NCBI GenBank assembly: GCA_937919945.1
Contig: CALESY010000111.1
Location: 1 to 7,859 of the forward strand
DNA from: an uncultured Chitinophagaceae bacterium
Lineage (GTDB): Bacteria > Bacteroidota > Bacteroidia > Chitinophagales > Chitinophagaceae
Length of the DNA: 7,859 bases
Direction: 5' to 3'
Part shown: positions 1 to 5,775 of the stretch, piece by piece
How the letters are laid out: the number at the start of each line of letters is the position of its first letter
Position numbering within the stretch: the first letter of the stretch is position 1
The notes under the pieces: model-generated
What the model was told of the DNA's origin: nothing
Database searches by the model: none
The model's input: the letters and a program-made list of their open reading frames with translations, nothing else
Translations under genes and position numbers: made by a program

Positions 1-521
1 GAGCCATTAGTAATGGATTCACGCATAATATGCATTATGCCTGTACTGCCTTCTTTACTATCACTATACCTGCGCATCAATACCACGCCCAGTATGATTG
101 CCGGAAACTCCATCAATGCCATGGAAGCTACCATGTGTCCACCATAACTTATCTGCAAACCATCAAGAAAGTTTGTTGCTGCTACAAATGTTACGGCACT
201 AACAGAGCCATATGCAGCTGCTATTGCACCCGCGTTATCTACTCCTAAACGCTTCTTAAGTATAAAAAAGCTGTATATAGGCACTACTGCTGCAAACATT
301 AATGAAAGGCAAAGCGTAATGATGATTTCTTTATTAAGCCCGCTATGAGATAATTCTTGTCCGCCACGAAAGCCTATCGAAAACAATAAATAAAGAGATA
401 TGAACTTAATTGTTGTAGGTGGTATTTCTAAGTCGCTTTTAATAACAGCTGCAACTACCCCTAATAAAAAGAACAATAGAGTAGGATTAGTAAGATTGTT
501 TAAGAGTAAATCATACTGCAT
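1..521 (-). CDS. SbtA-type sodium-dependent bicarbonate permease (partial, 5' part)
   Basis: This reading frame starts with ATG at 519-521 and stays open to the left window edge, giving 173 residues of a larger inner-membrane protein; the 3' part is missing. I translated it by hand. At least five hydrophobic stretches are visible (about residues 11-27, 40-52, 66-87, 96-116 and 133-149). The segments NPTLLFFLLGVVAA, KSDLEIP, GFRGGQEL, AYGSVSAVTFVAA and ALMEFPAIILGV match the pattern I know from the SbtA/DUF897 family, whose cyanobacterial members import bicarbonate with sodium. Members are usually roughly 320-370 residues, so about half is seen. Transport of bicarbonate in this organism is inferred from family membership; the substrate of non-photosynthetic relatives is less certain. 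SbtA is often paired with a PII-like SbtB, which would lie beyond the left edge. A promoter-like element and a palindrome lie just upstream. Confidence 0.85.
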   Translation of the reverse strand, partial: MQYDLLLNNLTNPTLLFFLLGVVAAVIKSDLEIPPTTIKFISLYLLFSIGFRGGQELSHSGLNKEIIITLCLSLMFAAVVPIYSFFILKKRLGVDNAGAIAAAYGSVSAVTFVAATNFLDGLQISYGGHMVASMALMEFPAIILGVVLMRRYSDSKEGSTGIMHIMRESITNG

Positions 522-535
522 CAGTAAAATTTTCA

Positions 536-543
536 CAAAGATA
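536..543 (-). promoter_or_regulatory. Candidate Bacteroidetes -7 promoter element for the bicarbonate permease
   Basis: On the minus strand this reads TATCTTTG, an exact match to the Bacteroidetes sigma-A -7 consensus TAnnTTTG. It ends 14 nt before the permease ATG, so a start site near 530 would give a leader of roughly 9 nt. I see no TTG-type -33 box at the usual distance. That position is instead occupied by the palindrome at 558-576. The match is seen in the sequence; promoter activity is inferred. Confidence 0.45.
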
Positions 544-557
544 GTTGCAGTTTTTAG

Positions 558-576
558 ATGATAGTATTACTATCAT
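558..576. promoter_or_regulatory. Perfect 9-1-9 palindrome, candidate operator
   Basis: ATGATAGTA, one T, then TACTATCAT: the arms are exact reverse complements around a central base at 567. A 1-nt loop cannot form an RNA hairpin and no U-run follows, so a terminator is unlikely. The site is centred about 37 bp upstream of the start site inferred for the permease gene, where a dimeric regulator would overlap the -33 region. No regulator gene is in the window, so which protein would bind is unknown. Confidence 0.45.
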
Positions 577-644
577 TTCTTTTTGCCTATCTGTATATCA
601 ACGTATCCTATTTGTGTGATTTTCAAGTATATAGAAGCTGCATA

Positions 645-1238
645 TCAATTTTTCCAGCGTAGCGACTTTAGAACATATTCAATATCAGTCCGCAAAAATT
701 CGTTTACTGGCTTTAACGAGTCTGCATTGGGGGTAACATCAAAATACAAAGCCCCTCTCAAGAAGTGCTTCTCATAGTCAGTAGCATAAAACTGATAAGC
801 GGATGCTGCATTGCCACCCACATTGTAAAACAAGCCATGCACCTTCACGCTATCTATATGAAAGTTAATTGGCTCAATATAATCTGCTCTTTTGTTATGA
901 ACAGTTTCGGTCATTTTATACGCATCTTCCATCAGTTTTTCTATTGGTTGTGATGCATTTACGGCTTTATAGCTCAAGTACACCCGCCCGCCCAAATCGG
1001 GGAAATCTATATTTATCCAATAGGGGTTCTCTGGTTTTTCGCCGAAGAAGGTAGTGTCTTTTACAATTTTGCCATAAATGGGGTATTGGAAACGATACGG
1101 GAAAGTAGGATCGTTAAACTCCGTATAGGCATGTTCAGGAAAATTAATTAGGAAATAACCGCGTGGCTTCGGAGTATAGGTTTCAGGCTTGCAGGCTGCC
1201 ATCAGGCTGAGGAATAATGCGGCAATCAAGTATTTCAT
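645..1238 (-). CDS. gldD: Gliding motility lipoprotein GldD
   Basis: This encodes a 197-residue envelope lipoprotein. The N-terminus MKYLIAALFLSLMAAC is a type II signal peptide with the acylated cysteine at residue 16. The residues after it (KPET) do not resemble the K-(D/E)2 surface-export signal of Bacteroidetes lipoproteins, so I infer that it faces the periplasm. The segment YTPKPRGYFLINFPEHAY is the GldD family hallmark, and the length fits. In Flavobacterium johnsoniae GldD is needed for gliding, working with the GldB/H/J and type IX secretion machinery; gldD often lies beside gldE there. No gldE, ssb or mutY is visible here, so the gene appears separated from that cluster. The next internal Met is residue 13, which would destroy the signal peptide, so the start at 1238 is secure. 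It is transcribed divergently from the DUF3467 gene. Confidence 0.9.
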   Translation of the reverse strand: MKYLIAALFLSLMAACKPETYTPKPRGYFLINFPEHAYTEFNDPTFPYRFQYPIYGKIVKDTTFFGEKPENPYWINIDFPDLGGRVYLSYKAVNASQPIEKLMEDAYKMTETVHNKRADYIEPINFHIDSVKVHGLFYNVGGNAASAYQFYATDYEKHFLRGALYFDVTPNADSLKPVNEFLRTDIEYVLKSLRWKN

Positions 1239-1245
1239 ACACCCT

Positions 1246-1253
1246 CAAAACTA
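1246..1253 (-). promoter_or_regulatory. Candidate -7 element for gldD, implying a very short leader
   Basis: The minus strand reads TAGTTTTG, an exact TAnnTTTG match, with only 7 nt between it and the gldD ATG. If used, transcription would start within a few bases of the start codon, giving a nearly leaderless mRNA. No -33 TTG box is evident about 19 bp upstream, so a chance match in AT-rich DNA is quite possible. Confidence 0.3.
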
Positions 1254-1304
1254 TAATAAAATCACTAATTCTGCTCACTGCTTTAAGCTCTGCCTTTCTT
1301 TTGC

Positions 1305-1312
1305 TAATTTTG
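1305..1312 (+). promoter_or_regulatory. Candidate -7 element for the DUF3467-guaA operon
   Basis: TAATTTTG matches TAnnTTTG exactly and lies 29 nt before the DUF3467 start codon, so a start site near 1318 gives a leader of about 23 nt. The sequence at the expected -33 position (CTTTA near 1281-1285) is only a weak match to TTTG. Together with the gldD element at 1246-1253 it would make this a divergent promoter region. Confidence 0.4.
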
Positions 1313-1341
1313 CATCTCATTTCTAAAAATGTCTTAATAAG

Positions 1342-1653
1342 ATGGAAGACCAACAAGTAGAACAGCAACTCAATATAGAACTCTCTGAAGAAATGGCTGA
1401 CGGTACGTATGCCAATCTGGTAATAATCACCCATTCGTTCGCCGAATTCGTATTCGATTTCGTAAACGTAATGCCTAATGTGCCCAAAGCAAAAGTAAAA
1501 TCAAGGGTGGTGATGACACCGCACCATGCCAAACGTCTGATGCGTGCTTTAGTGGATAACGTAAAGCGTTTTGAAGCGCAGAATGGTGTTATTAAAGAGC
1601 AGGAATCGGTAAATGTACCATTCAATTTTGGTGGCACGACAGGGCAGGCATAA
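1342..1653 (+). CDS. DUF3467 family protein of unknown function
   Basis: This is a 103-residue soluble protein with no signal peptide or membrane segment. The core (about residues 10-82) contains NIELSEEMADGTYANL, ITHSFAEFVFDFVNVMP, PKAKVKSRVVMTP and HHAKRLMRALVDN, the recognisable pattern of DUF3467 (small conserved proteins common in Bacteroidetes and found in other phyla). No function is established that I know of, and no catalytic motif is apparent. The pattern of hydrophobic strands followed by an amphipathic helix (HAKRLMRALVDNVKRFEAQNG) suggests a small alpha/beta domain that may bind a partner. It lies first in a likely operon, 20 nt before guaA, which may mean shared expression rather than shared function. 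The start is the first ATG after an AT-rich stretch lacking a clear ribosome-binding site. Confidence 0.88.
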   Translation: MEDQQVEQQLNIELSEEMADGTYANLVIITHSFAEFVFDFVNVMPNVPKAKVKSRVVMTPHHAKRLMRALVDNVKRFEAQNGVIKEQESVNVPFNFGGTTGQA

Positions 1654-1673
1654 TATATTTATAAAATAAGTAC

Positions 1674-3212
1674 ATGAATAATAAAATACTGATACTGGAC
1701 TTCGGCTCGCAATACACACAGCTTATTGCTCGCAGCATTCGTGAGCTGAATGTTTATTGCGAAATACAACCCTGCACCAAACCTATACAATATGAACCTT
1801 CGCTGAAAGGAGTTATTCTTTCAGGTAGCCCGTTTTCGGTAAATGATGCTAACGCGCCTAAGCCGGATATTAAAGCTATTGCAGATAAGCTGCCTATATT
1901 GGCAGTATGTTATGGTGCGCAATTATTAGCCCAACAAGCCGGTGGTGAAGTTGGTAAGTCTACCCATCGTGAATACGGCAGGGCGCATCTGCAAAACATC
2001 GTACACGACCCATTGCTCGCTACTATCAGCAATGGCTCTCAAGTGTGGATGAGCCACAGCGATACAATCAAGCAATTACCTGCAGGTTTTGAAGTAATTG
2101 CGACCACGGAAAGTATACCCGTTGCCGCATTTAAGGCAGCACCTTCTTATGCAGCCAATTCGCTATACGCAATACAATTTCACCCGGAAGTAACGCATAG
2201 TACAGATGGGCGTCAGTTACTGAAAAACTTTGTGTACGATATTTGTAAGTGTGAGGCAGACTGGACACCAGCATCGTTTGTACACGAAACAGTTGAGCGG
2301 ATAAAAAATGAAGTTGGCGATAAGAAAGTTGTAATGGCACTAAGTGGCGGAGTAGACTCTACAGTTGCCGCAACGCTTATACACAAAGCTATTGGCGACA
2401 GGCTCTATTGCATATTTGTAGATAACGGCTTGCTCCGCAAAAACGAATTTGAACAAGTACTCGAAGGCTACAAGCATCTTGGGCTCAATACGAAAGGTGT
2501 AGATGCTAAGGCACTTTTCTATAAAGAATTGGACGGTGTCAGCGACCCTGAACAGAAACGTAAAATAATAGGCCGCCTGTTTATAGAAGTATTTCAGGAT
2601 GAGGCAAAGCATTTGACTGACGTTTCATTCTTGGGTCAAGGCACTATTTATCCAGATGTAATAGAATCTGTATCTGTTCATGGCCCGTCTGTTACCATTA
2701 AATCTCACCACAACGTAGGTGGCTTGCCGGAGAAGATGAATATGAAGCTGGTAGAACCTTTGCGTTTTCTTTTCAAAGATGAAGTGCGCAAGATTGGTAA
2801 GGAAATGGGCATAGACGATATTTTCTTACAACGCCATCCTTTTCCTGGTCCTGGTTTGGGCATCAGGGTATTAGGAGCTGTGACACCTGAAAAAGTAGCA
2901 ATGCTGCAAGAGGCCGATGCCATCTACACACAGCATCTGCGTGATAGTGAATTGTATAATCAAGTATGGCAGGCAGGAGCTATCTTACTGCCTGTACAGA
3001 GTGTAGGGGTAATGGGCGATGAACGCACGTATGAGTACACCGTTGCGCTGCGAGCTGTAACATCAGTAGATGGTATGACGGCAGACTGGGCACACCTGCC
3101 TTACAGTTTCCTTAGCAAAGTATCTAACGATATTATCAATCATGTAAAAGGGATTAATCGTGTGGTGTACGACATCAGTTCGAAACCACCTGCCACTATT
3201 GAGTGGGAATAA
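1674..3212 (+). CDS. guaA: GMP synthase (glutamine-hydrolysing)
   Basis: GuaA converts XMP to GMP in the cytoplasm, using ATP and ammonia released from glutamine, the last step of guanine nucleotide synthesis. At 512 residues it is full length. The class I glutamine amidotransferase domain covers about residues 1-190: FGSQYTQL near the N-terminus, nucleophile Cys79 in AVCYGAQ, and the His170/Glu172 pair in FHPEV. The ATP pyrophosphatase domain follows, with the PP-loop SGGVDST at 224-230. The dimerisation domain contains HPFPGPGLGIR (388-398) and the invariant C-terminus KPPATIEWE. The SGSPFSV and CYGAQ variants are what I recall from Bacteroides GuaA, so this is the Bacteroidetes form. It starts 20 nt after the DUF3467 gene and ends 9 nt before the next gene. 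The short upstream gap leaves no room for a purine riboswitch immediately before it. Confidence 0.98.
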   Translation: MNNKILILDFGSQYTQLIARSIRELNVYCEIQPCTKPIQYEPSLKGVILSGSPFSVNDANAPKPDIKAIADKLPILAVCYGAQLLAQQAGGEVGKSTHREYGRAHLQNIVHDPLLATISNGSQVWMSHSDTIKQLPAGFEVIATTESIPVAAFKAAPSYAANSLYAIQFHPEVTHSTDGRQLLKNFVYDICKCEADWTPASFVHETVERIKNEVGDKKVVMALSGGVDSTVAATLIHKAIGDRLYCIFVDNGLLRKNEFEQVLEGYKHLGLNTKGVDAKALFYKELDGVSDPEQKRKIIGRLFIEVFQDEAKHLTDVSFLGQGTIYPDVIESVSVHGPSVTIKSHHNVGGLPEKMNMKLVEPLRFLFKDEVRKIGKEMGIDDIFLQRHPFPGPGLGIRVLGAVTPEKVAMLQEADAIYTQHLRDSELYNQVWQAGAILLPVQSVGVMGDERTYEYTVALRAVTSVDGMTADWAHLPYSFLSKVSNDIINHVKGINRVVYDISSKPPATIEWE

Positions 3213-3221
3213 AACTTGGCT

Positions 3222-4520
3222 ATGAAGCGTCTGCTGAATCTATGTTTACTGTTGATCCTCTTGTTGTCTGCTACATCGTATCAGGCAGATGCACAGTTTT
3301 TTAAAAAACTGTTTGGCGGCAGTAAGAAATCACAAAAGAAAATGGAACCAGCTAAGAAAAAAACTGCTATAACACCCAGGCCTAAACCCAAGCCTGTAGT
3401 TAAAAAGCAAGAGCCTGATTATCCGCCATCCGTTACAAAAGATAAGTACAGGGTAGATGTATTTACGCATCTGTATCTCGATGAATTGGTAAAAGATGGC
3501 AAGCCTGTATTTAAAGGAAAACTGCCCGATAAAGCAACTGGAGGACTCGATTTTTACGAGGGTATCAAACTGGCAACAGATACGCTTAATAAAAGAGGCT
3601 ATAATGTTAATGTATATGTACACGATATTGTAAACCCTAATCATACACCTGCATCGCTCATCAGCAGAAAAATACTCGACTCTACTGATCTGATAATCGG
3701 GGCTGTAAATACCAGTTATGTAAAAGTGCTGGCAGACTATGCTGCCAAACGAAATATCAATTTTGTATCGGCACTTTCACCGTCTGATGCGGGAGTGAAG
3801 AATAACCCTTACTTCATATTGTTGCAACCAACCTTGCAAACCCATTGCGAATGGATAATGACAGCCATAGCAAAGAAGTATAAAAGTAAAATGCCACTGG
3901 TACTACATCGTACTAGCGTACCTGTTGATAGCAATGCTTATTCTTACCTGAAGCTAACCGATGGTATGGCAAATAAACTGCTCTGCAACGTTATGCCTAC
4001 TAAAGATAAGCTGAAGCCTTATCTTGATAGTACACGTACCAACTTGTTGGTAGTATCTGTCATGGATGCCGCATTCGCAGAAAGCTTGCTTGGGCAGTTA
4101 TACCAATGGTTCCCCAATTACAATTTCGATGTATATGGTATGCCAACATGGAAGAGTATGTCTGCATTGAAAAAAGCAGATGCATTTCCGAATATTGCTG
4201 TGTATTTTACGGCCCCTTTTTATTTCGATATGTCAACAGGCATAGGGCAGGCGGTAGCCAACGGGTATAAAAAAGATGTAGGCGGCTCAAAGCCGGGTGA
4301 TATGGTGTATCGTGGTTATGAAACAATGTACTGGTACACCTACCTGCTGCATAAATACGGTACTATATTTAACGAGAAATTCAGTGACAATGCAGCTGCC
4401 CCTTTTACAAGGTTTGAAGTAATTCTGAAAAAAGACAAAGACGAAAAACTTCTCTATCAGGAAAATAAACACATTGTCTTATACCGCTACCAGAGCAGTT
4501 CGTACATCGTAGAGCAATAA
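3222..4520 (+). CDS. Secreted periplasmic-binding-protein-like (type 1 fold) protein
   Basis: This encodes a 432-residue exported protein from the ATG at 3222. An in-frame TTG at 3216 is also possible, but the ATG gives a cleaner signal peptide. Residues 1-24 form a Sec signal (MKR, a Leu-rich core, then ADA before Gln25). Residues 28-64 are a Lys/Pro-rich basic linker. The remainder resembles the type 1 periplasmic binding fold of LivJ-like receptors: GGLDFYEGIKLATDTLNKRG, then DSTDLIIGAVNTSYVKVLADYAAK and NINFVSALSPSD, the typical helix-strand pattern in which a ligand is seen against a background of alternating lobes. Near the end, DMVYRGYETMYWYTYLLHKYG is typical of the family's C-terminal lobe. 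No permease or ATPase is adjacent, so import is unproven; it may instead be an envelope sensor or binding protein. It lies 9 nt after guaA, so it is probably co-transcribed. Similar Bacteroidetes proteins sometimes carry LysM domains; I see none. Confidence 0.72.
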   Translation: MKRLLNLCLLLILLLSATSYQADAQFFKKLFGGSKKSQKKMEPAKKKTAITPRPKPKPVVKKQEPDYPPSVTKDKYRVDVFTHLYLDELVKDGKPVFKGKLPDKATGGLDFYEGIKLATDTLNKRGYNVNVYVHDIVNPNHTPASLISRKILDSTDLIIGAVNTSYVKVLADYAAKRNINFVSALSPSDAGVKNNPYFILLQPTLQTHCEWIMTAIAKKYKSKMPLVLHRTSVPVDSNAYSYLKLTDGMANKLLCNVMPTKDKLKPYLDSTRTNLLVVSVMDAAFAESLLGQLYQWFPNYNFDVYGMPTWKSMSALKKADAFPNIAVYFTAPFYFDMSTGIGQAVANGYKKDVGGSKPGDMVYRGYETMYWYTYLLHKYGTIFNEKFSDNAAAPFTRFEVILKKDKDEKLLYQENKHIVLYRYQSSSYIVEQ

Positions 4521-4524
4521 AACC

Positions 4525-5676
4525 TTAATTGTGATAGATGCCAGTGGCAGAAACCTTGCTGTTGCCAATCATCGGTTTCATTTTCTCTTTCATTTCGTTG
4601 ATGCGCTGCATACGGCGTTTGCGCATATAGTAGAGGATAGTGTACAGTCCGAAAGATACACTTACTATACCCAAGATGCCTATGTTGGGGTTGAAATCTT
4701 GCAATAGCAACGCAATCGTTATCAGTAGTATATTAGATATGATAAGTATTGTAACTGTCATAGAGTGTGTATAGCCGGCATCTAATAAATAATGATGCAG
4801 GTGGGTGCGGTCTGCCTTGAAAGGCGATACACCACGCATCAAACGTGCTGAAAACACACGGAACGAGTCGAATGTTGGTACAAAAAGTATTGATAGCCCT
4901 ACCACTAATGCACCCGATGGGCCATGTATAATAGTAGCAACTGTTTTCATTTCATTAAATGAGTTAACGAATAGTATGCACAATACGGATATGATATAAC
5001 CTATCAATAATGCACCTGTATCGCCCATGAAAATGCGGGCAGGTGCTATGTTGAAACGCAGGAAACCTGCTATAGCTCCCATTAGACAAAAGGCCATGCT
5101 TGCAGCACCTGGGTTATCTGAAGCGGCTAGGCATATACCTAATGAAAAGCTGCTGAGAATACCTATAGAACCTGCCAATCCATCAATACCATCTATCAGG
5201 TTGAACGCATTGATAACGAATATGATACCTACTATGCTGAATATGATGCTATACCAATAAGTAAGTTGGTACACACCACAAATGCCATGCAATGATGTAA
5301 GTCTTATATCTGCAATACAAACGGTGATGGCAGCTGCAGCAAACTGTGCTACAAATTTATTGGATGGGCTGAGCGACACAAGGTCGTCCATAATGCCGGT
5401 CAGGAAAAGTATAAGAGATGAAGCGATGATATAATTCCAGTTACTGAAACTATCGTGATTAAGGAAGAGTGAGCAGGTAGTAATAAATGCGAAGAATATG
5501 CCAACACCACCAAGGTTAGGTACTATGCGCAAATGTATCTTGCGGTCGTTATCAGGAATATCAAACAAACGCTTCTTTGCTGATATAAGCATGATTTGGG
5601 GAATAGACACCAAGCTTATTATAAGTGCACTTATAAAAGTCAACAAATAAATAAGATGTGGCGGTAACTGAGGCAT
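4525..5676 (-). CDS. WecA/MraY-family undecaprenyl-phosphate HexNAc-1-phosphate transferase
   Basis: This 383-residue polytopic inner-membrane enzyme of glycosyltransferase family 4 moves a sugar-1-phosphate, probably GlcNAc-1-P from UDP-GlcNAc, onto undecaprenyl phosphate to begin a lipid-linked glycan. The family motifs are intact: RKIHLRIVPNLGG (45-57), the metal-binding DD pair in GIMDDLVSLSPSNK (97-98), NAFNLIDGIDGL (156-167), FMGDTGALLIGY (216-227) and the cytoplasmic HLHH motif in DRTHLHHYLL (289-298). About ten hydrophobic segments are visible. A basic cytoplasmic tail (about 351-369) follows the last. The HLHH motif favours the WecA/TagO branch over MraY. It lies 99 bp after a WecB-like gene, suggesting a joint role in surface polysaccharide synthesis. 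A weak TAGCTTTA element at 5690-5697 could give it its own promoter. The exact sugar substrate is inferred. Confidence 0.9.
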   Translation of the reverse strand: MPQLPPHLIYLLTFISALIISLVSIPQIMLISAKKRLFDIPDNDRKIHLRIVPNLGGVGIFFAFITTCSLFLNHDSFSNWNYIIASSLILFLTGIMDDLVSLSPSNKFVAQFAAAAITVCIADIRLTSLHGICGVYQLTYWYSIIFSIVGIIFVINAFNLIDGIDGLAGSIGILSSFSLGICLAASDNPGAASMAFCLMGAIAGFLRFNIAPARIFMGDTGALLIGYIISVLCILFVNSFNEMKTVATIIHGPSGALVVGLSILFVPTFDSFRVFSARLMRGVSPFKADRTHLHHYLLDAGYTHSMTVTILIISNILLITIALLLQDFNPNIGILGIVSVSFGLYTILYYMRKRRMQRINEMKEKMKPMIGNSKVSATGIYHN

Positions 5677-5775
5677 TTTTTATAATTGATAAAGCTAAGT
5701 TGAGAACTAAAAAGAAAATATTATCATTTTGTTACCCTCATTAACAATTCGTTTGTATAATATCTATAACTAATT

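Noticed and set aside
30..248. Plus-strand open frame rich in Cys, Tyr and His
   Set aside because: It lies opposite the SbtA-like permease, and its odd composition reflects the reverse complement of a hydrophobic membrane protein.
591..648. Imperfect direct repeat CTGTATATCAA / CTGCATATCAA flanking the gldD 3' end
   Set aside because: Only 11 bp with one mismatch in AT-rich DNA, one copy overlaps the gldD stop codon, and nothing between the copies resembles a mobile element.
1183..1434. Minus-strand open frame spanning the gldD/DUF3467 divergent region
   Set aside because: It overlaps the ends of two recognised genes and the promoter region, and its sequence resembles no family I know.
1323..1637. 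Open frame of 104 codons on the minus strand opposite the DUF3467 gene
   Set aside because: It is fully antisense to a recognisable conserved protein and has no family-like features; it is a by-product of codon bias.
1654..1661. TATATTTA as a separate guaA promoter
   Set aside because: It differs from TAnnTTTG at the last base, lies within the 20-nt gap of a likely operon and is expected by chance in such AT-rich sequence.
3216..3221. TTG start for the binding-protein-like gene
   Set aside because: The ATG six bases later gives a standard signal peptide (MKR then a Leu-rich core), so the TTG is less likely.
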